Shown here piece by piece: positions 21,876 through 34,065 of a DNA stretch of 64,000 nt. The stretch is from Rhynchopus sp. YZ270_cl-10 (Eukaryota > Euglenozoa > Diplonemea > Diplonemida > Diplonemidae). The stretch lies in contig OZ037837.1 in NCBI GenBank assembly GCA_964035575.1, positions 1,798,001 to 1,862,000 on the forward strand, written 5' to 3'. The notes below the pieces were generated by a model. It worked only from the letters and a program-made list of their open reading frames with translations, had not been told where the DNA came from and searched no databases. The translations under genes and the position numbers were made by a program. Every line of letters starts with the position of its first letter. Within the stretch, counting starts at the first letter, position 1.

Positions 21876-23491
21876 AAAACGATAACAAAAAACTGCACAA
21901 AAGAAGTGAAAAAAAAATCCCCCTTCACCCAGGCTACTGCAAACCAAGTTTTTCAAACTGACAGTAACAGAGGGGGGAAAGAAAAACTATGGAGCTCATC
22001 CTCGGATGTCTGCACTTCTACAACCAAGTTTTTCAAAAAAAAATAATCAAAAAACGTATTTTTTTTTGAAGGATAATGCTTTACGCACTTTTGTTAAAAG
22101 ATTGGGATCAAATAATGTATCCCCCCATATTTTTTTATCCTTTTTTCGTTTTCTATATTTTAGAGGTGACCAATGTGCAAATAATGCCTTCGTCCCTAAA
22201 CCATTTTTTTCTTTGCTCTTTAACGTTTCTTCTCTCTCTCTTTTTTGCTCTACCCCCCAACCCCCCCCACCCACTGCCTCCTGATCAACCGAAGATGGTT
22301 GAATTTTCTTTTACCCCTGAAATCTCTATTCACACTCACTCTGTGGATAAACACTGAACGCCAGTAGTGGCAGTCAGCCAAAACAACCAACCCAAAAAAA
22401 AAAAAAAACCCTTAGATTGAGCTCATAGGGAGCTCCGTTTTGTCATCTTCTCCAAGTTGTGTAACCATTTGTGGGATTTGTTGGGTCTTTTTTTTTTTGT
22501 GAAAAATTTTTTTTTGTGAATTTTTCCTGAGAAAAAAAGACCCCAAATCACCCCAATTTTTTTGTGCTTCTTTTTAGCGTGTACGTTCATGCTATTTGTC
22601 GTGTGTCTGTTAGAGGTGACTATGCATGTCGGTCATATCCCTCCTTATTTTCTTTCTTTTTTATTTCTTCGCAGATGGATGTGCACCGAGAAGCGCACCG
22701 CTCTTTATTGTATTTTTGGAAAGACTGCAAAGATTGTTTTTTTTTTTGTACTATTATCATTATCTTTTTTTTTTTACGGAATTAGAAGAATTTAGAGAGA
22801 AAAAAGAAAAATACTTCATTGGCTCCAAACCAATGAGTTCCTCCCCCCCTCCAGAAAGGGAAAGGGTTCTACACATTATTTTCAAAAAAAAAAAGAACTG
22901 ATTTCTCTCCTGGGGGCGTGGGGGACTGTCGAAAAAGCAAAAAAAAAAAAAATTATAAAATATTCCTGCAAAAAAAAAAATCTCGCCCCCTCAAAACCCC
23001 CCAAAAGAGAGAATACTTTTACTCACCTCCTGCATAATGATATCGTAATAATCTTTCTCCCAGAACTAACGTTACCAACCCCCATAAGAAAATAAAAAAA
23101 AATATTTTCAAAACCCCCAGAAGAAAAGCAATCAAGAAGAAGTACAAAGCAGCATTTTTTTTTTAAAAAACCCATTCTACCCATCCTCTAAACCCACTAA
23201 TTCCACTCCCCAAAAACAACAACAAAAAAAAAAAATTGGAAGAAAAGAAACGAAAAGAAAATAAAATAAAAAAAACATCCACTCCAGTTCCACGATGATA
23301 AGTAATGTAAATCAGATCCATTGCCCTTTCGTGGTTATTCCACAACCCAACACCCCTTATTTTTTTATTTATTTTTATCTCAGAAATACCCGACAAGCGT
23401 GGGACCAAATGTCATAATTATTAAATATTATATTTATTTCAAGCTGAACAGTGAGAGGCTGAAGGTCATCTAAAAAGAACTTTTCTTTGTT
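21876..23491. other. AT-rich intergenic region
   Basis: No gene is seen. It has one diverged H4 copy (21988-22035) and an H2-like motif (22678-22710, GATGTGCACCGAGAAGCGCA). Confidence 0.55.
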
Positions 23492-23603
23492 TACCGTACT
23501 CGTACAAAAAATTATCGGCCGTAAAAAAGGTCGAACTTCCAAAATAAAAATCCTGAAAAGGTCGAACATCATTACGGTCGAGAATTTGTACAATACTACG
23601 GTA
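23492..23603. repeat. GTCGAAC palindromic MITE, copy 2
   Basis: TACCGTA ends are inverted. Internal AAGGTCGAAC occurs twice with ACGGTCG/CGGCCGT arms, so most of the 112 bp can fold back on itself. Confidence 0.7.
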
Positions 23604-25543
23604 TTTTTTTTTGTCAGTGACTGCGTCTCAGAGACTTCTGCACTTATCAACTTCACTTTTGGGAAAGATGTAATGGACGTCAGCTGAGATACATTTTTCC
23701 AAACACTTTTATTTTGTTTCTTACGGATGACGTACTAAGTAACAGTACATAGTGCACCCTTTGCTGCTGATTGAGGCACTCTCACAGTATGTAGATGAAT
23801 TTCTTATTAATATTGTGCTTCCCGGGAGAGGAATTTGTGAAATGCATACCCCCGGGTAGTACCGAATTATGACTGGCTAAACACGCAGTACAACGAGTAT
23901 TTTCTCTCTGCACGGTAAGGTAAATAACCTGACTTATGGTTTTATTTGTGGTTTCACCGTTGTAAGCTAACGGTGCAAGCCATAAGTAAAAATCAAATAT
24001 CACGTCATTTTGCTTCGTGTGAAATATCCCAATACCCCCCGCCCTGAATACTTTCCTCAAACCCCGAAAAAAAAATAGTAAAAATTTTTAAAAAAGAAAA
24101 AAATATTGAACAACGGTCTTCCCTCGGGGCAACCAAACAAATAGAAATGTAAAAAAAAAACAAAACATAACAAAAATGTGCGACAGTCTGTCGGAGGAAT
24201 GTGGTCGATTTTTTTTTTTTCAGAAGGTGAACACCGTTTTGCCCGTGGTAGAGAGTTCTTTTCCTGCGTGTATAGGCGACGAAACTGTTGGTTATTTATA
24301 AGTGGGATACAAAAGAATGGAAGAGGCTCGACCTGTAACTTTATATTATTTGCCTTATTTCTTTGGACAAATGCACGGTGACACCTCATGTTACGGTTCA
24401 GGGGTTTCTCCTGTGTTTTTTTCTTCTAATTATGGTGCTTTCTCTTTTTTTGTCCTGGTTATTTTTGTAGGGCCTTCCACATTCTAATGTTTCACATTTG
24501 TGCAGATTCTGTTTATTGAGGGGGAAAAAAAAGATTGGTTTATGGAAATTACCCCCTTTTTTTTAAAAAAAAAGTTTTGGGACTGTCCCCGACTCCTCAC
24601 GCTGAAGCATATCATTGCGTTCATTCAGAAAAAAAATAATTACTGCCCCCATGTGCTCCCCATATTTCTGTTTTTTTTTTTGATTCCCTCCCTCTCCCTG
24701 ACCCCGGGGTGGTAAATAAATCTTGCGGGCCACAGAAATCTCTCCTTTCCTTGACTCACCTCAGCGGTCACGCAAAATAAAATAAATACAAAAAAAATTC
24801 CCCGTTTTTTTAAACCAGATTTCCCGTTTTTTTTTTTTTCATCTTAGTTCATCCCCATTTCCACTCCCCCAGCGTGTATTTATTTTTGCATGATTTGCGA
24901 AAATTTAAAAGGTAAATTTTATTTGATTTTTTGTTGAAGAAAAAAAAACTTGAAAGATGTGTCTTTTCCGATGTCATCTTTCAATTTTTTTTTTTAGAGG
25001 GTCAGCTGACAGCTGACAGCTGAAAAAAAAAAAACTGTATTTCCCCCAATGGTGAGGTGGCACGGGGGAGCGGGGCGTACGTTTTTTTTTGTGACGTCTT
25101 CCCCCCCCCCCCCTCGATAAAACGGTTTTGTGAATGAAAAATAAAAAGTAGACTGCATTTTTGCAGCCAAGCATCTTCGCGCATAAAATTACAAGCGAAA
25201 TTCTCGAGAAAGTGAGAGGCGTCAACGCAACATACGGGACGTCAATAGTTTGGACGAAAGTTGATTAATGGACAAATTCTACTATTGTATTTTTTTCCAT
25301 GTACACAGTGATTTTTTTTTTGTTTTGACAAAAGGTGACTAAGAACGAGAGGCTTAGGACCATCTCATAAAAAATTTCTTTCATTTTAACGGTCCTTGTG
25401 TGCTTTTCTCTACGAATGGAAAGATTATGAAATTGACTTTTTTTTTGTATGTGCAGATGTCGCGCTTTCATGCACATGATACACATTCATCTATCTTCTT
25501 CTCCTTCGCTTCTCTGCAAAATTTTACAGATGAGTTTTATGTA
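23604..25543. other. AT-rich intergenic region
   Basis: No gene is seen. It has three tandem CAGCTGA units at about 25003-25022 and one H1 copy (25334-25364). Confidence 0.55.
25334..25364 (+). repeat. Hairpin family H1, copy 5
   Basis: GGTGA, CTAAG, loop AACGAGAGG, CTTAG, GAC, CATC. Confidence 0.6.
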
Positions 25544-26162
25544 AAGGGACGGTGGACCTATTATCCACCCTAAAACAATTTCAGATTTTCGTTTTCAGAC
25601 CAAATTTTAAGTCGATTAAAAATTGTTATTATCCCGCTGCTATCCCGGTCACTCTTTCCCCCCCCCCTTTTTATCCTTAAACATGCACTATCCTGTGAAC
25701 CAGAGCTTACGCTCCACGTGAGGAACGTATGGAGATCCATACGTGAATTGTTTTTGAAAAGGTGGAATCCATACGTGTCCATACGGAGGTAATTTGGGTT
25801 TTGGATTGGGGCTGGGGTGGGGGGGTAGGTGAGGGGCGGACTCTGAGGTGATGGAGATAGATGCCCCAGCAGCAGAAGTACAAGTAGCCCAACCTGCCCA
25901 ACCAGCCCCACCATCATCCTCAACACCCTCTACCCCAGCTGCAACGCCAGGAAGGAAGATGGCCTTGCTGCAGCCTGTGCCGGCAAAACCGGCATGAAAG
26001 CGAGCACGCAAACTGGCCGAACGCCAGAATCCCACCCCAAATTTTTAATAAAATTTTTTTTACCATCCCAAAAGTTAAAAAGTTAAAATTTAACTCCAAA
26101 ACAGGGGGACCTATTATCCTAGGGATAATAGGTCTACCCGGATAATAGGTCCACCCCCCCTT
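25544..26162. mobile_element. TA-duplicating element, 619 bp
   Basis: TA lies outside both ends (25542-25543 and 26163-26164). The termini AAGGG and GGTGGACCTATTATCC are inverted at the right, where GGATAATAGGT units are repeated. It contains a block (25705-25830) also found at the left end of the hAT-like element at 15579. At 25852-25999 a short + strand frame is rich in Pro, Ala and Ser and may be an exon remnant. Confidence 0.75.
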
Positions 26163-26164
26163 TA

Positions 26165-28660
26165 ATACGTGTCTTTTATTGTAATCAATCGAAAAATGAT
26201 TTTTTTTTGTGTGTGTAATATCTTATCAAGATTTCAGACCAACGTACAGTAGCCAGCAAGTACGTCGTTTCCCAGTCAGTTCTTTTTCGGGCGAACCTTC
26301 GACTGGAATTTAAGAAAATACAAATTGTTTGATACCTGCCTGCATCCAGGGGGTAGTGTATCGACTTAGTATTGTTTTGTACCGCTTTACTGATAAATGT
26401 CCTTCTTTTTTTGACATTTCGGTGTTTTTCTTTCCGCCCCCCCCCGCCCCGCCATAAAAATGGCAATTATTATGTCAGCTTTTTCAAATTTTATTTTTTT
26501 TTGGATGGCATTTTTTTTATCCCTCCAGGACCCTCCTCCTATGCTATCAATTTGTTGATTGCATATGTTGAAATACCCCTTTTTTTTTACAAAATCCGCT
26601 TCTTATTTATTGTCGATGCAAGCAAAGCAAAGCAACGCAAAGCAAATCAACAAAAAGAAAACAGCACATTACCCCACCCATCCGCTTTATGCAACACTCA
26701 CTCTCATACTTCGTTCAAAAAAAAAAAGCGAAAAAAAAAAAAAAAATGTTGAGAACGATCTGCGTCAATCCCTTCCTTAGTTCAAAGGCTTCCGGCCGAT
26801 GTTGAGTGAGGGGATAGACCTTTATTCCTAGGTAGGTTTAAAGTGATTGTCGATACACAAAAAAAAAAGCAAAAAGCAAAAAGCTGAACTACCAGCAAAA
26901 ACAGCACATTTTTCCCCTAAATTTACCTTCCTTCACTCCACCTGCAGAAAGTTATAGCCCCCCTTCACACCATCTATTATGTTTTTTTCTTTTCTGCCAC
27001 AGTTTGATGTAACAAACTATTTACCCCTTCCCCTTTGTATTTTTTAGCGAAAAAATGCGCCTCTACTTTTTAGTTCGCGTTTTTTGAGTTATGTTTTCTT
27101 GTAAGACGTGCACACATTGTGCAAAAATAGTGTTTTTTTTTTTAGGTGATCACTGCAAAAGAGAGGAAGTTACGCAGATACATCTAAAAAAAATTCTTTT
27201 TTTTCCCCCACACACCGGTCATACCAAGGTCCACCGTCGTGAGAGGGATTTTGTATTTCAGCTTTCTTTAAAAAAAAGTTTGGGTACATTTAGCGCACCC
27301 TATTATACCTTCCATTCGGTAGGGTATAAATAGGGGTGCACTAAATATTTGGGAAATGTTTTGAAAATATTTTTCGTTCAGTTTTTTTTTTCCCCCCTCA
27401 GATGTTTGCTCTGTTTCGCGAACGTTGCTTCGAATTGGGTCTGGTCCCTAGAAGTATACACAACCGAAACGTCAACATAAGGGGGAAGGTACAACGGGAA
27501 ATATATACCTGAAAAAAACAACAAAACATTGGGAACTTTTTTTTCTTCTGCCCCCCCCCCACAGTTTTCTCACTAAAAATGCTTTTCTTTTTTCCGGAAA
27601 AAAAAGAAGGAAATAACAAAAGCCAAAGCAATACAGAGAGAACCAACCATTATTTTTTTACCAACCTTTTTTTGCCTCCCCCCCACACAGTTTTGATTTT
27701 CTTTACCCCTCCGTGGGCATGATACCTCTCTCCAGTACCCATATTTTATTTTTATTTTTATTTTATTTTGCACAATTTGGTGTTGATTTATTTAAAAAAT
27801 TTAGATTGGTTGAAATGTGTGCATGCACTAAACTCAAGTTTCCTTGTTCTTGTCTAACCTCGTCCATCTCAAGTCTTTCATGCATGAATGTTCGATGGTT
27901 CAGGAATACGGTATGACCATGGCCACACTGATACCAAAAGAAGGGGGAAAAAATACTCAAAAAAAACAAAAAAAAAAAAAAAAAAAACGTTTTTGGAGCG
28001 AAGTGATTGTCGACACAACAAAAAACAAAAAGCTCTTTTATGTATTTCACCCCACCCCTTCACTCTTTTAACGATTGCAGCCTTTGTGCCCGCGATGCTA
28101 TGTTTATCATTTTTTCACAACCCAACATACTTCAGTGAAATAAAACAGCTTGCGGAGCAACAAAAACGAAAAAAAAAAAACTTTATTCTCCCCCCTCATT
28201 CCCCTTTTTTGTATTCCTATTGACCCATCATATCCTGAAGTTAGTTACTAATAGTATCTGTTTGTTTTGTTTGTTTGTTTGATTGTTTTATCATTACTGT
28301 TGTATCACAACCAAACAAGGGACATTGAACGTTTTTTTTTTTGTTTTTTTTTTTTTTGTTTTTTTGTTTTTTTTTTTTTTTACTCAGGTAGCTGCACCAC
28401 CATATCTATAGTAGCTACGTTATCCTAAAGGCGATTAAATACTAATACAGAAAGCATCAGTCAAGGCTGTCCTTACAGACACATGCCAAAAGAGGCTGCC
28501 ACGTGGGTGCGGACTTACGATTGAAGCTTTATTTATAGTACCATCCCAGGGAGGGTTTCCCGGCTACCGGCGAGGTCTCTTCCTAGTTTCAGGAGGAGTG
28601 CCCATCTCCCCAGATGCAATTTAACGCCCATCCCAGGACGTTTTTGTATTATTTTTTTTT
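26165..28660. other. AT-rich intergenic region
   Basis: No gene is seen. It has a 59-bp foldback at 27288-27346 (ATTTAG, GCACCCTATTATACC and a near complement) and single GATTGTCGAYACA motifs at about 26842 and 28003. Confidence 0.55.
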
Positions 28661-28820
28661 TACGCACACTACTTTGTGAGCGGAAAGTGTCACGTCGTTC
28701 ACTCACCCAACCGTGCTCCGCAACACCACCACCCAACAGGTGATTTTTAGTGTGTGTGGAAGCGTCAACGCATCAAACAACTACAAGAAGGGGGGTGAGG
28801 GAACGACAAGTGACACTTTT
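28661..28820 (+). mobile_element. 160-bp element M160, copy 2
   Basis: Same 160 bases as at 9761, with different flanks (T run before, CAAAA after), so the insertion is independent. Confidence 0.85.
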
Positions 28821-30423
28821 CAAAAAAAAAAAAAAAACTCAATTACTATTATAATTAGGATAAATTATTTGCTCTCTGCTATCAACATTATACTGTTTTC
28901 CACTACGAGTTATTGTGTTGAGATGATCAGGGCTTAGTCCCCAAGTCATCCAATTATTTATGTTTAGTATTTTGTTTGGTTTTTTTTTTATTTTTACGAT
29001 TTTCATAAAAGCAGTCTTCTTATTGACTTTACTCTGTAAAGAAGGCTCTGAGTGATTTTTTTATTTGAAAATCGGGGGCAGAAGTGGCCCGCGTGGTGTT
29101 ATTTCACCTCCCCCCTCCCCCGAAGTTAAAACAATCTTTTTTTTGTGCAACAAAACAAACTGAAATCACCCCCGATGTTTTTTTTTTAGTCTTATTACTT
29201 CGGGATGAGCAGCAGGGTTTCGTTTGCTTGGCTCTTCCCTTCAACAATAGCACCCCCTATACCCAAAGAGAATCCGCGTTGAGGCTCTGCACGCTATTTC
29301 AATAAGTAATTTTCAAAAATAAACAAGGAAAAAAAAAAAAACACTCACACACACACACATCATTGACATTTTTTTGGATTGTCGAAAACAAACCAAGAAG
29401 GACTGAACTACCTGTATCTTCCGTAGTTACATATACAGTGGAGTGCATCCTCGGGTGTCTACACTAATACAACTTAAGTTTTCAAAAAAAGAAAATATAA
29501 ATTTAAAAACAGACTGCCAAAAAAACAGTTGAGTACAACTTACCCGAGGTTTTCCTAGCTAGGTAGCTTTGGGGGGAGTTGTCGACACAACAACAAAAAA
29601 AAAAAATAGTGGAGCACACTCTAGGGTGGCTACACTATTACAATCAAGTTTTCAAAAAAACGAACATCATTACGATGTGTCATTCTGTTCTCGCTCCCCC
29701 AACACAGGGTTGGGCTTTGGCAGTGCTTCTCACTTCACTCATTATTCACATACATTCCCCACTAAACGAAAGCACAAAATGTATTTTAAATTCTAAAAGA
29801 TATTCGTGTTTTACTCCCCAACCAGGTATTTTAACCTAACTCCCCTCCTCACGGAATAAATGCTCTAGAGTGCTGTACAGACTTCACTTTGTTGTTTTAT
29901 TTATTCAGAAAATGGGGGTGTGCATATGCGTTATACGCCCTGTCAATTTCTTTTGTTATTTCGTCCAGATGGCCGGCATCGTACGTGGGTCATTCGGAGG
30001 TGTGCCTGCATCAAACAACTACGGTTTTCCTTCTTTCTGTTCACCTGACAACGATTTGACAGAAACTCCCAAAATTATAAGCGCGGGGAGCGGCTAACAC
30101 GCATTTCCCCTCCAAAAAAAAAAATTTTTTTTCCCCCCTTCCTCTTCCCTCCTTTGTCACACACTGCCACTTTTATTTATTTTTTTAAAAAATCAGGCCT
30201 GTATTTCTCTCTCTCTCTCTTTTTCTCTTTGTCTTCCATCGCATGGAAATTTGTTCATTCCATAGCGGGAAGACATGCAAAGAAGACCTCATGTTTCTCT
30301 CCCTTTTATTTATTTTTTGGTTGTATTCAATGCAAACGCGAAGTGCGAGAGGAAAAAAAAAAAAAAAAACGCACTTTTTGGCAAAAAAAATAATCAAAAA
30401 GGATAACAACTGACACAATATTT
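28821..30423. other. Intergenic region with H4 copies
   Basis: No convincing gene. H4 copies lie at 29437-29485 and 29607-29653; just before the second lies GTTGTCGACACAACAAC with an A run. A short frame near 29950-30096 contains ASNNYGFPS (see 5763). Confidence 0.55.
29607..29653 (+). repeat. Hairpin family H4, copy 7
   Basis: Almost identical to the copy at 13853 (CACACTCTAGGGTGG, CTACACTATTACAATC). Confidence 0.65.
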
Positions 30424-30427
30424 TTAA

Positions 30428-31798
30428 CCCTTTAGACCCCAGATGGACATATATGTCCAAGCAAATCCCGACGAGCAATGGGAAAAGTTCTACTCATTTT
30501 CGTAAAAACATTTTTTATATTTTGAAAGATTTTGCGCTGATCTTTCAAAAGAAGCAAGAATCGAAAAGTTTTGTGCATCGGGTATATATTTGGATGCTGG
30601 GGGGAAGGCGGGACCGCCACGGAAAATCCTGTTTTTTGACCAACACCCCCTGAAATAACCCTCCTAATACTACTAGGCGATTACTGGGGTTCTACTCATT
30701 TTCAGAAAAACATTTTTTTATATTTTGAAAGATTTTTCACCGATCTTTCAAAATACGCCATCTAAGAACACTTTTATGCATCTGGGTTTTCCTTGGATGC
30801 CGGGGAGCGTGAAAAAGTACTGAAAAAAGGTCACTTTTCAGAGCCTCCATGTGATCAAAAATTTTCTACTCGTTTTCGTGAAAACACTTTTTTTGTGTGG
30901 AAAGATTTCGTTCGCATCTTTCAAAATACGCAAAAATCGAAAACTTTATTGCATCTATGATATCCTCGGATTTTGGTGAGATTTTACCACCAAAATCATG
31001 GGTTTTAACGTTGCTAAGGTCGTAAGGCGAGTAGGGTTGATAAGTGGGGTTCTACTCATTTTCGGGAAAAGATTTTCACATTTTTGGAAAGATTTGATGT
31101 CAAATCTGTCAAAAGAAGCAAGAATCGAAAACTTTTGTGCATCTGAGTGCACTTTGGAAGTCCGTGAGAACCACCACCAAAATCACTGTTTTTTCTGACT
31201 ATCCTTTGCCTTATTCCCACCCAAAACACACTATAAACCGGGTTTTCACTATTTTTTCGTATTTTAGGGTGCTTTTTTTGTGAATTTTCGGCACACAGGG
31301 TCGTTCTGACCCATTCTGGGGGTGTTTCGGACCTGTAGATGCCCAAAAACGTGAAAAAAATGCACTTTTACGTTGTGTAGTGGTGTTTCAGTGTAAATCG
31401 TTAGGGAAATCGATTTTTAGACATGCTGCTAACAGAGCTACACTCATCTAAGTTGGGTTCTACTAGGACTTTTTGCTCGATTTTTTTTTCTTTGAAAAGA
31501 TTTTGTGGCGAATCTTTCAAATAAAGCAGTTTTTGGGCGGCAATAATTTACTAGGGTTGTCTCGGCAGGTAGAGAGAGTAAAAAATCAAAAGGTCAATTT
31601 TATGCTCACCTCATTTTGGGGATAACATTTTTTTTCGAAAAAAAACTTAAAAAAATGGAATTGAAAGCCGTGTTCAAAATCTTTCAATTGCGGCCAGGTA
31701 CGATCAAAAATTTGCATCTGGGGTCCCTTTACCGGTTGGAGAGCCCCAAAAACCAAAACTCAAAAGTGGGTCCAAAAAACGGCTTGGGGTCTAAAGGG
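30428..31798. mobile_element. piggyBac-like element C, 1.37 kb, TTAA target duplication
   Basis: TTAA at 30424-30427 and 31799-31802. Perfect 14-bp inverted termini CCCTTTAGACCCCA. The interior holds four degenerate repeats of roughly 180 bp starting at about 30489, 30693, 30866 and 31051, each with TTCTACTC, GAAAGATTT, ATCTTTCAAAA and GCATCT. The right end carries the GGCCAGGTACGATCAAAA block shared with element B. No transposase is found. Confidence 0.9.
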
Positions 31799-32298
31799 TT
31801 AAACTAAAAAAGCAACATTCTTGCCGAAGACAAGACAGATGCTGAGGACACCCCATGTTTTTCGAAAAGAAGTATTTCAATTTTTTTTTGCCCATTTTTT
31901 TATTCCTGATCTGCGCGATATCACTTTATTATCACTTCCATGTCTCTTTAAAAAAACGGCTGCGTTTTTCGCAGTGTTTTGGGACACATTTTTATCGCAA
32001 AAAAAGACAGCACGATGTCCTGCTGATATGCTTCCCCGTAGGGGGTAGTGTATCATCTAGCATGAACCTCTGTTGTAGAAGTACATAAAGTACATTTTGT
32101 GGTCCATCAGTTTTGCATGGACAATCCATATTTTAACTTTTCTCTTTTCTTTTTCTTTTGAAAATCTTTTTTTGAATTTTGTTTTTTTTTCTTTGGATAT
32201 GTAACAACTCTTTGGAGTACACTGTCCAAACTTTTCTTAAAAACCCCTTTCAAAAAAAAAAATAAGATGGATATGATATGTATATAAGAGGCCCAACT

Positions 32299-32409
32299 CC
32301 GTCATATACGCCATCGTAAATATGTTCGGCCGTAAAAAAGGTCGAACTTCCAGGAAAATCCTGAAAAGGTCGAACATTAGTACGGTCGATAATTTGTACG
32401 AATACGGTA
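32299..32409. repeat. GTCGAAC palindromic MITE, copy 3
   Basis: Shares CGGCCGTAAAAAAGGTCGAA, TCCTGAAAAGGTCGAAC and the GTACGAATACGGTA end with the copy at 23492. Confidence 0.7.
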
Positions 32410-32654
32410 GTTTTCTCTCTCCCTCTCTCTCTCTCTCGCTTGACTTTTTATCTACAGCCATCTTGTTGTCCCCCTGACCTGATATACCTGCATTTTTTTT
32501 TGTGTGGCTTTGTGGGGAATTCTTCTCTTGTGTGACATTTGATTCTCCTCGATTGCCTAGGTAGCCAAGCTAAGTGATGTTTAGCTTTCACCTGAGTTAT
32601 CACAGTGTTTTTTTTTTGTACCAAACCCCCTTTTATTTTATTTTTTTTGTAGAC

Positions 32655-32681
32655 GAACGGTGTACGAGATACACATTCATC
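32655..32681 (+). repeat. Hairpin family H2, copy with GTGTA/TACAC stem
   Basis: GTGTA, loop CGAGA, TACAC, ATTCATC. Compared with TGTGC/GCACA elsewhere, both sides of the stem have changed and the loop has not. Confidence 0.6.
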
Positions 32682-32867
32682 TTTGTTGGTTGCCCTTATT
32701 TTCTTTTCTTTTTTCCCCCCTTTTTTTTCCTTTTTTTTTTGCGAGAGGCTGTTCCCTCATAGTATTTGGCGTATTTTTCTTATTTTTTTTTGATTTGTAA
32801 TTTAAGTCAATTTTATTAGATGACCAATCAGGAGCTTCATCTTAGGCTCATTTTCTCGGCGGGCGGC

Positions 32868-32907
32868 AGTGCCTGCGTCCGCCGATGAACGGTGAGGCGT
32901 TTGCACT
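32868..32907 (+). repeat. Hairpin family H3, copy 3
   Basis: AGTGCCTGCGTCC, inner stem CGCCG with loop ATGAA and CGGTG, then GAGGCGTTTGCACT. Against CACCG/CGGTG at 38773 the A-U pair is replaced by G-U. Confidence 0.6.
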
Positions 32908-33405
32908 TTCAACTTCTCTTTTCTTTTCTTTTTTTGCTATCAATTTATTGATTGCATATGATGAAAATACTTTTTTTGCTTTAAATTACAACATCCCCTT
33001 GGCTTGGAGTTAGATTTTGCTACCTCGATTTGCAAATGAAAATTTCTGTCCCGGATTTTATTTTTTTCCTTTTTTTTTTTCCCGCAGGTCAGCAGCGGGA
33101 TCTCCCGTGGTTCACCCAGGTTTCCCGTGGAGCCATTGACCACGTCGTTTTTTGCCTATCAAATACTCTAGAGATAACACATCACTATGTACCCATTAAA
33201 TGGTTTTTTTTTCATTTTTCCCCCCCTTTCTCTTTTCCCCCTTCACCCCGATCCTAAGTCAGTTTCCTCTACAATATCTGCAACGGCACTGTTGCGTGGT
33301 CCACCCCAGAGTCCATTCTACTGATTTCACCCCCCCATTTTTTTTTCTCGACTTCACTTCCTCTCATCTCCTTTATATTTATATATATATTTTTTTGTAC
33401 GATCT

Positions 33406-33424
33406 GTGTGCACGAGGGGCACAC
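33406..33424 (+). repeat. Hairpin family H2, copy with GTGTGC/GCACAC stem
   Basis: GTGTGC, loop ACGAGGG, GCACAC, then a pyrimidine tract. Confidence 0.55.
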
Positions 33425-34018
33425 TCTTTTCTTTTACAAAAACTTACAAAAAAAAAAAAAATATGCCAAAAAAAAAAAATTTGGCTGCCGAATTTTTCAT
33501 TGATATTAGGGAGGGGTGATAAGGGCTTTGTGAATTTATGTGAATTTTCCTGGGAAAAAAAAAAGACCCCAAATCACCCTAGGTGCCACAAAAATATTCT
33601 TCCCCTAAACGAAACACAAAAAAAAGCAAAAAACAAAGAGTACAAAACATAAACAAAAACAACTACAAATCCCCCTTGGTGCAGACGTTGATATAAGTGG
33701 AAGGGAGGTACTTCTTACAATGCTTTTGTGATCGCCAGGTGACTGCGCAGCCAAAAAAATACAACAAAAAAAAATATTGATGAATAACCAATGTTCAAAA
33801 CATGAAGTAATCTATTCCAGACTACGCAGCTAGACTGGCTTTTAGTTCCTCTGTTTACCAAACAACAACAACAAAAAAAATTTCTCTATTTAACTACCGT
33901 AGCCATGCTTCCTTGTAGGGCGATACCTTTTCTTCATTTGGGTATCCAAGGTTTCGGTGATTTCACCAAATTGAAACCCAGATCATTATGTTCGAGGTTT
34001 ATGACCAAAAAAAAAATA

Positions 34019-34065
34019 TAGTGGAGTTCATCCTCGGGTGTCTACACTAATACAACCAAGTTTTC
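34019..34065 (+). repeat. Hairpin family H4, copy 8
   Basis: TAGTGGAGTTCATCCTCGGG, TGTCTACACTAATACAACC, AAGTTTTC, A run. Confidence 0.65.
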
